Both the position numbers and the translations under genes were made by a program. DNA of 28,580 nt from an uncultured Bacteroidales bacterium (GTDB taxonomy: Bacteria > Bacteroidota > Bacteroidia > Bacteroidales > UBA932), in the NCBI GenBank assembly GCA_934693135.1, contig CAKUVA010000027.1:1-28580 (forward strand), written 5' to 3'. A model generated the notes under the pieces. That model did not search any database. It worked only from the letters and a program-made list of their open reading frames with translations, and had not been told where the DNA came from. Positions 7,131 to 15,375 of this stretch are shown one piece after another; position 1 is the stretch's first letter, and every line of letters starts with the position of its first letter.

Positions 7131-8818
7131 TCTTTTCCCTCCGCATTTTTATTCTTAGCCTGCTGGCGATAGACTTTCGCGAGTTCCTTTTCTCCAAGAG
7201 CTTCCAAGACTGCGGCATAATGGTCAAGGATTGTAGCGCTATCCTTACCTCCATACATCATCGCATGTTTAAAGAATGGCTTTGCTTCCAAATATTTACC
7301 TTGAAGATATAAAATCCATCCAAACGTATCCAAATAAGTAGCGTTGTCCGGTTCAGCCTCAACTGTTCTCTTGCTCATCTGGTAAGCCTTCTTCAACTTC
7401 TTACCCTGCATAGACAGATAATATGCATAATTGTTCAACACAGGAGCATAATTAGGATTGGCTTTAAGAACATTATCATACGCCTTGTATGATTTTTCCG
7501 GTTCATTCATCATATGATAAATATCTCCCATTGTACTCCAAGCTGAAATAGCCACAGCACTATCCCCAGGAGCCGATTTTAACATTTTCTCGCAATTCGC
7601 TATAATTCCCGGCCAGTTCTTAAGATTATATTGACCAGCATTAGAATACTCCAAAAATCCAGGCTCCTTAGGAAAGCGAGTGAATGCAGAGTCACTGGCC
7701 TCCACGACTCTCTTCCAATCCTGCATATAAACAAGCATCTGAATATATCCGGCTGCAGCTCCAACATTGTCTGGATTCTGGTCCATTACATCTCGAAATA
7801 TCTTGACAGACTTATCTTTACGATCCGTAATATAATAATATAGGCCCACAACCTGCATAATGGATGTATCCGTAGGATGAATTTCATTCACGATATTTAT
7901 TGTCGTATCAAACTGAGGTTGGAATGATTTGATGAAACGAGGGTCGATCTGCCTTATAATAGCTTGAAGATAGTCTGCCTTAGCTGCAGAAGGTACAGCT
8001 CTATCCGCCATAAGTATATCTACAATGTTAAAATACTGCGGATATTTTCTCGTGAGACGATATGTCTCAGCTTTCCCCAACAAAGCGGGAGCATAGTCTC
8101 TGTCTATCGCCAATGCTTGGTCGTAATAGGATAATGCTGTTGAGTCATTGTACATTCCCATCTGATAGTCACCAAGAAGTGCAAGAACTTGAGGCGAAGA
8201 ATACTCCTTGTTATATTCTTCCAAGGTCTTATAGGCTTCTTCGTTTTTGTTCTGTTGGCGCAAAATATTGAATCTCGTCATTACAGTCGCATCACTTTTC
8301 CCGAACTGCATTTCAATGTCATGTAACGTCCCTAATGCCTTATCAAGCTGATTTTGACTAATATAAAGGTTTGCTAAGCTATAATATAGTTCACTACGCT
8401 TAGGGAAGTCTTTCAACAGAGACTCATATATGTCAATCGTAAGTATAGTGCGTCCTGTCATACCATATAAATTGGCAAGCATATACCGGTACCAGTAATT
8501 GGATGAGTCCAACTCGACAGCTTTCTTGAGAGATAATTCCGCCTCTGCTGCATCCTTTTTCTTCATGCCACACAATCCTTTATAGTACCACGCAGCATCA
8601 TCGCCAGGGCAGTTCTTCAAAATTAGGTCCAGGATTCGTTCTGCTCCCACAATATCGCCATCATCATATTTCTGCACAGCATCAATGATTCTCCCGTCAG
8701 TTCCCTTGCTAATAGATTCACTAACACTCTCTTTTTTCTGTTGTGCCAATGCCGATGTCTCGCAGATGCATATCAAAACAGATATAGCAACAGCAATTAT
8801 CTCATGTATATACTTCAT
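7127..8818 (-). CDS. Secreted tetratricopeptide-repeat protein
   Basis: The 563-residue protein has an N-terminal signal sequence (hydrophobic residues 8-25, ending SALAQ). The rest is filled with TPR helical pairs: repeated patterns such as AWYYKGLCGMKKKDAAEAELSL, ALGTLHDIE and YAPVLNNYAYYLSMQGKKL, the last being typical of the C-terminal TPRs of outer-membrane assembly scaffolds. No catalytic domain is visible. It would act as a protein-interaction scaffold in the periplasm. It is the first gene of a two-gene operon with the EnvC-like factor. From family knowledge, Bacteroidetes often carry a DUF4292 lipoprotein gene between these two, and here they overlap directly without it. A TATTTTTG box lies about 60 bases upstream. 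Confidence 0.85.
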   Translation of the reverse strand: MKYIHEIIAVAISVLICICETSALAQQKKESVSESISKGTDGRIIDAVQKYDDGDIVGAERILDLILKNCPGDDAAWYYKGLCGMKKKDAAEAELSLKKAVELDSSNYWYRYMLANLYGMTGRTILTIDIYESLLKDFPKRSELYYSLANLYISQNQLDKALGTLHDIEMQFGKSDATVMTRFNILRQQNKNEEAYKTLEEYNKEYSSPQVLALLGDYQMGMYNDSTALSYYDQALAIDRDYAPALLGKAETYRLTRKYPQYFNIVDILMADRAVPSAAKADYLQAIIRQIDPRFIKSFQPQFDTTINIVNEIHPTDTSIMQVVGLYYYITDRKDKSVKIFRDVMDQNPDNVGAAAGYIQMLVYMQDWKRVVEASDSAFTRFPKEPGFLEYSNAGQYNLKNWPGIIANCEKMLKSAPGDSAVAISAWSTMGDIYHMMNEPEKSYKAYDNVLKANPNYAPVLNNYAYYLSMQGKKLKKAYQMSKRTVEAEPDNATYLDTFGWILYLQGKYLEAKPFFKHAMMYGGKDSATILDHYAAVLEALGEKELAKVYRQQAKNKNAEGKE

Positions 8819-8877
8819 ATCCTTTTGTTTCCTTAAAATCTAATCATATATATCCGACAGATTTTTCGTTATATCTA

Positions 8878-8885
8878 CAAAAATA
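8878..8885 (-). promoter_or_regulatory. Candidate -7 box of the TPR-envC-like operon
   Basis: The minus strand reads TATTTTTG, matching TAnnTTTG, about 60 bases upstream of the TPR start. The -33 position overlaps the end of the adjacent palindromic repeat element. Confidence 0.4.
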
Positions 8886-8915
8886 GTACAAAAATCATTA
8901 TTTTTGATATGACAA

Positions 8916-9075
8916 TGTAACATGAAAAAAATAAGTTGCCTCAGATTAAGAGAAGATTTTCGAAGATAGATTCGTTTTCGAAGAAGGAGTGTACCGGGGT
9001 ACACGACTAATGAGGAAATCGGATATAGATCGAAAAGATTCCTTTAGATGATGCAGGTTATTTTTTGAAGGTTAC
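8916..9075. repeat. 160-bp imperfect palindromic element (MITE/REP-like)
   Basis: The two ends are inverted copies: GTAAC at 8916 and GTTAC at 9071-9075. The arms stay recognisably complementary inward through AAAAAATAA, a TGCxTCA-like block and TTTTCGA. The centre is a perfect 7-bp hairpin GTGTACC/GGTACAC (8989-8995/8998-9004) with a GG loop. AAT flanks both ends directly, which could be a 3-base target duplication. There is no coding capacity. Partial copies occur at 2118-2160 and 26477-26503. It sits in the divergent gap between the TPR operon and the sigma factor. Confidence 0.75.
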
Positions 9076-9145
9076 AATATATGCAAGTCTGAAAGACAAT
9101 GCAACATTCCGGTACTAATTTGCATCTAATTATACGGATAAGAGA

Positions 9146-9706
9146 ATGATGGACTCTGTAATGATGGGAAGACCTATATTGGAAGATATCATAGAAGATT
9201 GCATGAAAGGTGACAGGGCCGCACAGAGGAAACTCTATAATGCCTTGGCATCTAAAATGTTTTCTGTATGTTTACGCTATATGGGAAATAGAGATGCCGC
9301 AGAGGATATACTTCAAGATGGTTTCGTGGCATTGTTCACCAAATTAGGAGCATTTACGAAAGGAGGATCATTCGAAGGATGGGCAAGACGCATATTCATC
9401 AACACAGCATTGATGTCTCTCAGAAAAAAGGATACGCTCAAAATGAGTGATTCCATAGAGAGAGCATATAACATGAGCAGTGATGTTCCATCCCAAGTCC
9501 AAGACATAGGATATAAAGAGCTTATGCAACTGGTGATGTCACTTCCAACAGGATACCGTACTGTGTTCAATATGTATGTAGTCGAAGGGTATTCTCACAA
9601 TGACATAGCCAATGAACTTGGCATAAGTCCTGCCACATCAAGGTCTCAGTTGCAAAGGGCTCGCATGATGTTACAGGAAATGATACATAACAGAAAAAAT
9701 GGATAA
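9146..9706 (+). CDS. ECF-type RNA polymerase sigma-70 factor
   Basis: The 186-residue protein has only sigma regions 2 and 4, as in extracytoplasmic-function factors. Region 2 spans about residues 20-90: YNALASKMFSVCLRYM, the core-binding AAEDILQDGFVALF, then FEGWARRIFINTAL. Region 4 spans about 125-180, with the YRTVFNMYVVEGYSHNDIA helix-turn-helix and the recognition helix ISPATSRSQLQRAR. It would direct transcription of a small regulon, probably under control of the overlapping downstream gene. ATG at 9146 is preceded by AAGAGA, a weak ribosome site; an internal Met could also serve. Overlap of 8 bases with the next gene indicates an operon. Confidence 0.92.
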   Translation: MMDSVMMGRPILEDIIEDCMKGDRAAQRKLYNALASKMFSVCLRYMGNRDAAEDILQDGFVALFTKLGAFTKGGSFEGWARRIFINTALMSLRKKDTLKMSDSIERAYNMSSDVPSQVQDIGYKELMQLVMSLPTGYRTVFNMYVVEGYSHNDIANELGISPATSRSQLQRARMMLQEMIHNRKNG

Positions 9707-10907
9707 AGATTATAAAGATTTCGATGAGAAAATCAGGGCGGTGCTGAGAGATGCTGAAGAAGATGTTCCAGCACATATTGTTGATGATGTGTTTGCACGA
9801 CTCGACAATATAGCTGAATCACCATCCGGCTCATCAGAGAAAAAAATCATACCTGAATGGCTTAAATGGTTCACGGCCGGAATAGCGGCTGCAGCAGCCG
9901 CTATTCTATGCTTCGTATTTATTCCGGCAAGAAAGACATATACTCCTGATAACATAACTGCCATGACAAGTGATACTGAAGTCACATTATCACCGTCCTT
10001 GGATCAAATGGACACACCATCAGAAAGTATAGTCCTTCCCAAAAAGAGATTACTCATTCAAAATAATCCTGTAAAACCTCAGGAAACGGAAATCTCACAA
10101 GAATTTCACGATAACGACGAAAGTAGGCCAGAAAAGAATACTGTCAATAACATCAAAAAAAATCCATCTAAAGAATCAGCTAAATCAGAAAATGACGATA
10201 ATGAAAAGGACTCGTCTCTATTCAGTTTTACTGACATTGAAAACGAGAAAAGCAAGAAATCGATAGTGGCTCTAAATATTGGGGGAAATGTTGCAAGCAA
10301 TGGAAATCCTGCAAGTTTAACAAGATCAAGAGGTTTTATGGCTCCGGGACAACTTCTGGATGCGGAATGGATTGAGCAACTCGGCAAAGAATCGACATAT
10401 TCTATTCCTCTATCTTTTGGAATCGGAACAAAAATATCCCTCGGTAAGAATTGGGGAATAAATACAGGGCTCAAATACACCTTGCTACAGAGGTCTTTCT
10501 CAGGAGTATACACCAAAATTGAAGGCGGAAAAACTAAGATGCAGATAAATTCAGACATTCGACATTCAATTCACTATATCGGAATTCCAATACAAGGATA
10601 TTACAACATTTTATCTAGCACAAGGGTGAAATTGTATGCTTATGCCGGTGGTGAAGTGGAACGTGCCATAGCAAGTATCTACAAAGTAAAAAATAGCCCG
10701 AAAGATGTTACCTTCAAGGACAACGTGAAGGGCATCCAGCTATCTGTAAATGGCGGATTCGGAATAGAATTCGCTATTGCAAATCAGCTCGGAATATATG
10801 TCAATCCTGGTGTAGCATATTATTTTGACTGCAAACAGCCCGTAAGCATACGCACTCAACAGCCTCTGATGATGAACTTCGAAATCGGTTTTCGTGTAGA
10901 TCTATAA
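9699..10907 (+). CDS. Membrane-anchored anti-sigma-like protein with C-terminal outer-membrane beta-barrel domain
   Basis: The 402-residue product starts with an acidic cytoplasmic-type segment of about 55 residues (EKIRAVLRDAEEDVPAHIVDDV) and then one membrane helix (WFTAGIAAAAAAILCFVFI, about residues 55-75). A long polar linker rich in S, E, N and K runs to about residue 170. The C-terminal portion has alternating glycine/aromatic strands such as FGIGTKISLGKNWGINTG and YYNILSS, like the PorT/OMP_b-brl families. Overlap with the sigma gene argues that it is its regulator. One helix plus a beta-barrel implies either spanning both membranes through the linker or a barrel-like domain in the periplasm. 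The stop overlaps the convergent ispE stop by six bases. The sigma-control role is inferred. Confidence 0.75.
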   Translation: MDKDYKDFDEKIRAVLRDAEEDVPAHIVDDVFARLDNIAESPSGSSEKKIIPEWLKWFTAGIAAAAAAILCFVFIPARKTYTPDNITAMTSDTEVTLSPSLDQMDTPSESIVLPKKRLLIQNNPVKPQETEISQEFHDNDESRPEKNTVNNIKKNPSKESAKSENDDNEKDSSLFSFTDIENEKSKKSIVALNIGGNVASNGNPASLTRSRGFMAPGQLLDAEWIEQLGKESTYSIPLSFGIGTKISLGKNWGINTGLKYTLLQRSFSGVYTKIEGGKTKMQINSDIRHSIHYIGIPIQGYYNILSSTRVKLYAYAGGEVERAIASIYKVKNSPKDVTFKDNVKGIQLSVNGGFGIEFAIANQLGIYVNPGVAYYFDCKQPVSIRTQQPLMMNFEIGFRVDL

Positions 10908-11840
10908 TTTATAAAGAGCGAACAGGGCTGAACCGCTTCCAGACATAGAAGCATATGCGGCACCCGAATCATACAGTGATTGTTTAATCGCAGCCAATTC
11001 AGGATGCAATTTAAACACTGTAGTCTCAAAATCATTAACTAACAAATCTTTCCACTTTTCCACCGGCAGTGACAAAACGTCTCTTATGTCGATACTCGGA
11101 ATAGACGGGACAATTCCTTTATATGCCTCTGCCGTAGACACATGCACACCTTCAGGCGCTATGATCTTCAGTTCATACCTATCTTTTCCTGAAGCTATCG
11201 TATGCATGCCAGTGTCTGTTATTTCCACATTAAGATCATAAGGAGAAAGAATCTCTCCCCTTCCCTCCCCAATCATAGGACGATTCCATACAAAGAATGC
11301 ACAATCGCTTCCCAATTTGGAGGCATACTCTGCAAGTTTCATATTGTCTATACCTAAATCGAACATTTCGGACAGCATCTTAAGAGTGTATGCCGCATCA
11401 GCTGATCCACTGCCCAAACCGGCACCGACTGGCGACTTCTTCTCCAAGTATATCTTCACTGGAGGCAAATTAAAGTCCTTATACAGCATAAAATAAGCCT
11501 TGGCACATAAGTCATTTAATACAGGCCAGTCTACACCTTCCTCACGAGCCACTGTAATCATAAGTTTGCCGTCCGGAGAAATTGCCTGAGACAATGATGG
11601 TATATCATCATCTTCTACTATGGACTGACCTTCACCCGCTAAAGCTATCCTTGAATTATGGCCATATTGAGCTGAAAGTCTTGAAGATGTACGGCTATAG
11701 TCATCCCCTCTAATAATCTCCAAAATATCTGACATTTGAGAACTTGGATAAAACAATGTCTTCAAGTCATGGTATCCATCTTCTCTTTTTCTGAGGACAT
11801 TAAGTCCAAGATTTATTTTTACAGGAGGGTTTGTTATCAT
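10902..11840 (-). CDS. ispE: 4-diphosphocytidyl-2-C-methyl-D-erythritol kinase
   Basis: This 312-residue GHMP-family kinase phosphorylates CDP-methylerythritol with ATP in the MEP isoprenoid pathway. It shows the N-terminal motif VKINLGLNV with catalytic Lys8, then DGYHDL, and the GHMP phosphate loop SPVGAGLGSGSADAA (residues 136-150) with the catalytic Asp148. The C-terminal glycine-rich motif is SMSGSGSALFALY. It is somewhat longer than most IspE proteins because of extra sequence around residues 45-105, between the YHDL region and the P-loop. That stretch is polar and looks like a surface insertion. It is transcribed divergently from tsaE; each has its own TATGTTTG box in the short gap. 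Confidence 0.93.
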   Translation of the reverse strand: MITNPPVKINLGLNVLRKREDGYHDLKTLFYPSSQMSDILEIIRGDDYSRTSSRLSAQYGHNSRIALAGEGQSIVEDDDIPSLSQAISPDGKLMITVAREEGVDWPVLNDLCAKAYFMLYKDFNLPPVKIYLEKKSPVGAGLGSGSADAAYTLKMLSEMFDLGIDNMKLAEYASKLGSDCAFFVWNRPMIGEGRGEILSPYDLNVEITDTGMHTIASGKDRYELKIIAPEGVHVSTAEAYKGIVPSIPSIDIRDVLSLPVEKWKDLLVNDFETTVFKLHPELAAIKQSLYDSGAAYASMSGSGSALFALYKL

Positions 11841-11861
11841 ATCTGTTTGTATCTTTCATTA

Positions 11862-11869
11862 CAAACATA
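11862..11869 (-). promoter_or_regulatory. Candidate -7 box of ispE
   Basis: The minus strand reads TATGTTTG about 22 bases upstream of the ispE ATG, matching TAnnTTTG. It faces the identical box of tsaE. Confidence 0.5.
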
Positions 11870-11890
11870 CGAAAATCCCTTTAATTTATG

Positions 11891-11898
11891 TATGTTTG
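11891..11898 (+). promoter_or_regulatory. Candidate -7 box of tsaE
   Basis: TATGTTTG lies 20 bases upstream of the tsaE ATG at 11919. The frame is open further upstream into ispE, but a transcript from this box supports the 11919 start. Confidence 0.5.
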
Positions 11899-11918
11899 CA
11901 TCAATAATTGAAATAGCA

Positions 11919-12344
11919 ATGAAACACGAGATAGTTATTAAAAACCTAGATTCAATAAATCAGGCCGCAGAAGAATTCTTAAAAGAAATCACAGGCCACA
12001 ATATAATCGCATTCTTCGCTCCTATGGGTGCAGGGAAAACAACATTTACCACAGCAATCTGCCGCAAACTCGGCGTCAAAGAAGATGCTGTAAGTTCTCC
12101 AACATTTTCCATTGTAAATGAATATAGGACTGCAGATGGAAAATCTGTCTTTCATTTCGATTTCTACAGGATATCCAAGCTCGAGGAAGCTTATGATATC
12201 GGATTTTTCGATTACATTGATAGTGGGAACCTCTGTCTCATAGAATGGCCTGAAAACATCGCTGATATACTTCCGGAAGAAACACTAAAAGTTAATATAA
12301 TAGTACTTCCAGACGAGTCCCGTAAATTGACTTGGGAAGACTAA
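11919..12344 (+). CDS. tsaE: tRNA threonylcarbamoyladenosine biosynthesis ATPase TsaE
   Basis: The 141-residue P-loop protein is the ATPase subunit that works with TsaB and TsaD to attach threonylcarbamoyl to adenosine 37 of ANN-decoding tRNAs. Motifs are the Walker A loop PMGAGKTTF (about residues 35-43), SSPTFSIVNEY, HFDFYR (79-84) and the Walker B-like CLIEWPE (106-112). Length is normal for the family. The open frame extends upstream to 11736, but that overlaps ispE antisense and contains no family sequence. The ATG at 11919 follows the -7 box and matches the usual N-terminus. The next gene converges, ending 3 bases beyond this stop. Confidence 0.94.
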   Translation: MKHEIVIKNLDSINQAAEEFLKEITGHNIIAFFAPMGAGKTTFTTAICRKLGVKEDAVSSPTFSIVNEYRTADGKSVFHFDFYRISKLEEAYDIGFFDYIDSGNLCLIEWPENIADILPEETLKVNIIVLPDESRKLTWED

Positions 12345-12347
12345 CAT

Positions 12348-13634
12348 TCAGAACTTCCCATCGATAGATACATTCAACGACGTTATATATCCATTGATTT
12401 TCAGCGTTGTAGCCTTATCCTCACGAACTACGAGAGGAAAGAGGCTTGAGTCACATGGAGACAAACCCGCATAAAATACGCCTCCTGAAAGCATAGCACA
12501 GGAGCTTGATATCATTGTATATCTACCTCCAGGAGTAAAGGCTAGGCACTTGCCATCATCTTTCTTATGTACAGACATGGCTACAATATTTTCACCACGC
12601 GTAAATACATAAGCATAGCTACTCTCGTCAAGATAGAAATCCCATGCTCGCTCATATTCATTCAGCATAATCTTCCGTCCATCCCAATGCCACATAACAG
12701 ATGATGAACTTCTCCATTTGTCATATGAAAAATCAGTCTTAAGACTAACATTATTCCCTGACCACAAGATACGACACGATGACAATTGAAATCCGAAACC
12801 GGCCAAAGAATATGATTTGATATCATCGTCTTCAATAAGTACCAGTGACATGTCTCTCGTCCCCATATCTGCAGCCACATAAAACTTATCCCCTATCAAC
12901 CTTGCATCATAAATTCCCACGACACGATTATCTAAGGGGATCTGATTGGAATTACCATTTCTAACCAAATAGCAAGCTGGATTTTCTTTATCTACTGATT
13001 CTGCTATTATCTTGTAGGAGAATACAATGTCACCTTCAACCTCATAAAGAGCCCCACTTTCACAACATGAATTGGACATTTCTCCTATGACTCTGCCTGC
13101 AGCACTTGAGAATATAGGTTCACCATTTTTTCTAAAGGATAAGCCTTTGCCACTCCTGTTCTGCCCTAATGTATATATATCACCATCTCTAACCAAGAAT
13201 CCACACATTCTTTCCCTTCCGGGATATCGGAATAGCTCCTCTCCATCTTTACTAACAATTGTTTCAGATGGTGTAGAGTAATCACTATACAGATGTCCGT
13301 TGACAAATCTGTGCATATCCGCATCAGCACTTATCATAGAAGAAGCTCCGCTAGCCACAGATATGACTCTTTCTCCATTTTTCAGCACTGAAACAGAAAA
13401 AGGAGCATCATATCCTGCAGTGTCTCTCTGCCAACAATAATCCGACGGAAACTCCACGCATGTCACAAATACTGATGTATCGTGCAGTACATCAGTCGGT
13501 TTTTGAGGTTTCCTTCCTAAGTTACCTGTATCACGCCTGGGATAGCCAAGGTCATTGTCATAAAAGGAACTACAACTGAAACCTGCCAAGAACGCAACAA
13601 CGATAAACCTGCAAATTCTGATAAATCCTCGCAT
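12348..13634 (-). CDS. Large putative lipoprotein, unknown function
   Basis: The 428-residue product is not one I recognise. It opens with a basic n-region and hydrophobic stretch (FIVVAFLAGFSC); Cys about residue 20 would be lipidated, although FSC is a weak lipobox. The body is made of repeated short beta-rich units with W/G/Y and D residues, for example MWHWDGRKIMLNE and LSGGVFYAGLSPCD, each ending in hydrophobic strands. This suggests a beta-propeller-like surface protein. No enzyme motif is visible. I chose the ATG at 13634 because the longer frame begins with TTG at 13658 and adds only a polar octapeptide. A TATATTTG box is found upstream, so it is likely transcribed separately from mlaEF. 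Confidence 0.65.
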   Translation of the reverse strand: MRGFIRICRFIVVAFLAGFSCSSFYDNDLGYPRRDTGNLGRKPQKPTDVLHDTSVFVTCVEFPSDYCWQRDTAGYDAPFSVSVLKNGERVISVASGASSMISADADMHRFVNGHLYSDYSTPSETIVSKDGEELFRYPGRERMCGFLVRDGDIYTLGQNRSGKGLSFRKNGEPIFSSAAGRVIGEMSNSCCESGALYEVEGDIVFSYKIIAESVDKENPACYLVRNGNSNQIPLDNRVVGIYDARLIGDKFYVAADMGTRDMSLVLIEDDDIKSYSLAGFGFQLSSCRILWSGNNVSLKTDFSYDKWRSSSSVMWHWDGRKIMLNEYERAWDFYLDESSYAYVFTRGENIVAMSVHKKDDGKCLAFTPGGRYTMISSSCAMLSGGVFYAGLSPCDSSLFPLVVREDKATTLKINGYITSLNVSIDGKF

Positions 13635-13708
13635 ATTGTTTTTTTTGCAAGAACGCAATAAAAAAACGAGGTGCGAAATTTTTTACCCAACTATAGATAT
13701 TTCTACCA

Positions 13709-13716
13709 CAAATATA
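13709..13716 (-). promoter_or_regulatory. Candidate -7 box of the large lipoprotein gene
   Basis: The minus strand reads TATATTTG about 75 bases upstream of the chosen ATG. A small perfect hairpin (13726-13732/13741-13747) lies between it and the mlaF stop. That hairpin has no T tract and could be a weak terminator or operator. Confidence 0.45.
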
Positions 13717-13757
13717 TGATTCTTTAATGACACTATGAGATGTCATTGGATTTCCAG

Positions 13758-14516
13758 CTATTTCTTATATTGGCGTATAATATTACGAGCTAGCATATTA
13801 GAACACAGAAAATCATTTAGCGGCTCACAATCTGCTGAAAGTATGGAATGTCTATCCCCTTTCCACAATATAGTGCCCTCATGAAGATATCCTATGTTAT
13901 CCCCTATTTCCAATATAGAATTCATATCATGAGTATTCATTATTGTAGTTATGGAGAACTCCTTCGTAAGAGTACTTATAAGTTGGTCTATTACTATGGC
14001 TGTTTCCGGATCAAGACCTGAGTTAGGTTCATCACAGAAAAGGTATGACGGATTGAGAGCTATCGCTCTTGCAATTCCTACACGCTTCTGCATACCACCT
14101 GAAAGCTCATCCGGATACTTGTCTTCCGAATCTTTCACATTGACCTTATCCAAAAGATATCTGGCGCGATCTTTCTTCTCGGCCTCTGACCAATCCGTCA
14201 GAAAATCCATAGGGAACATGATATTGCCTAAAACAGTCCGAAAGTCAAATAATGCACTGCCTTGGAATAGAACTCCTATTTTCTGGTGAAGAAACTTCTT
14301 TTCCAGAGGAGACATTCCAACAAATTCTTCATTGTCATACCATATTTCACCTGAATCCGGAGAAAGTAATCCTATCAAAAGACTGAGCAGCACAGTCTTA
14401 CCAGATCCACTGGCGCCTATAAGCATATTACATTCACCCGGATGGAACGACATCGAAACTCCTTTGAGGACTTGTTTTCCATCGAAACTTTTCGTAAGAT
14501 TCTTTACTGTAATCAT
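13758..14516 (-). CDS. mlaF: MlaF-type ABC transporter ATPase
   Basis: The 252-residue ATPase powers phospholipid (or other lipid) traffic between the membranes as part of an MCE/Mla transporter. It contains Walker A GASGSGKT (34-41), the Q-loop glutamine in LFQGSALFD (about 85), signature LSGGM (138-142) and Walker B YLFCDEP (158-164) followed by NSGLDP. The FQGSALFDFRTVLGNI segment is typical of MlaF/Ttg2A ATPases. It is three bases downstream of the permease gene and clearly in one operon. No MCE-domain (mlaD) gene follows; the next gene is an unrelated lipoprotein, so the substrate-binding ring must be encoded elsewhere or by a divergent protein. Confidence 0.9.
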   Translation of the reverse strand: MITVKNLTKSFDGKQVLKGVSMSFHPGECNMLIGASGSGKTVLLSLLIGLLSPDSGEIWYDNEEFVGMSPLEKKFLHQKIGVLFQGSALFDFRTVLGNIMFPMDFLTDWSEAEKKDRARYLLDKVNVKDSEDKYPDELSGGMQKRVGIARAIALNPSYLFCDEPNSGLDPETAIVIDQLISTLTKEFSITTIMNTHDMNSILEIGDNIGYLHEGTILWKGDRHSILSADCEPLNDFLCSNMLARNIIRQYKK

Positions 14517-14519
14517 ATT

Positions 14520-15266
14520 CTAATAGAGCAGAAGTTGAGTTAATAGAAGGTCTGACATGAGAATAAGAATACTGGATGTAACTATCGCCTTGGTGCTTGA
14601 GCGCCCGACACCAAGTGATCCTCCTTTCGCATTAAATCCATGATAAGCTGATACTGAAGCTATTATAAAGCAGAATACAGCCGTCTTTATACAACTATAT
14701 ACGACAAAATACGGGTTAAAGTCATACCTTATTCCTGTAAGATACTTGGCAAGTGGAATTATCCCCGTAAGCCATGTAATAAGTGCACCTCCAGCAAGTC
14801 CAAGGATAATGCTGAAAATTGTCAACAATGGACTCGTCACGGTTGCGGCTATAATTTTTGGCCTTGATACAAAAGATGCGCTGTTAATTCCCATCATTTC
14901 TATCGCATCAAGCTGCTGGGTTATACGCATACTCCCAATCTCAGAGGCTATATTCGAGCCCATTTTACCAGCAAGAATCAATGCAACCATTGTAGAACTA
15001 AACTCCAGAATCATACTTTCTCTGGTCATATAGCCAATAAGCATTTTATCCAAAAGTGGATTAGACATATTGGAAGCAGTCTGTATCACGAGAACACCTC
15101 CCATAAAGAGAGATATAACCCCAGTTATCACTATAGAAGACATTATCAGCCTATCTATTTCTTCTATAAACTGTTTCCGCAGCATTTTCTTGTTCTCCGG
15201 TATTCTAAAAACTTGACGGAGAAACAAGGCGTAATTTCCTATTGATTTGAAAAAATTAGCTTTCAT
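14520..15266 (-). CDS. mlaE: MlaE-type ABC transporter permease
   Basis: The 248-residue integral membrane protein belongs to the MlaE/Ttg2B permease family. Hydrophobic segments include VITGVISLFMGGVLVIQTASN, ITSPLLTIFSIILGLAGGALI and TAVFCFIIASVSAYHGF. The conserved family block EIGSMRITQQLDAIEMMGIN (about residues 125-145) is clear, as is GGSLGVGRSSTKAIVTSS near the end. The ATG at 15266 is preferred over an upstream GTG at 15293, because it gives the usual short N-terminal amphipathic segment. It is the first gene of mlaEF and is transcribed away from yifB. A TAACTTCG sequence near the upstream edge is only a weak promoter candidate. Confidence 0.9.
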   Translation of the reverse strand: MKANFFKSIGNYALFLRQVFRIPENKKMLRKQFIEEIDRLIMSSIVITGVISLFMGGVLVIQTASNMSNPLLDKMLIGYMTRESMILEFSSTMVALILAGKMGSNIASEIGSMRITQQLDAIEMMGINSASFVSRPKIIAATVTSPLLTIFSIILGLAGGALITWLTGIIPLAKYLTGIRYDFNPYFVVYSCIKTAVFCFIIASVSAYHGFNAKGGSLGVGRSSTKAIVTSSILILMSDLLLTQLLLY

Positions 15267-15375
15267 ATTCGGCGAAGTTACGCATTTTTCCACATATAGG
15301 GAATTTACACCACATTTTTATAATTCTTTAATATGACAACTATATTTCTATGCGATATTGGCAGAAAAAATTTCT

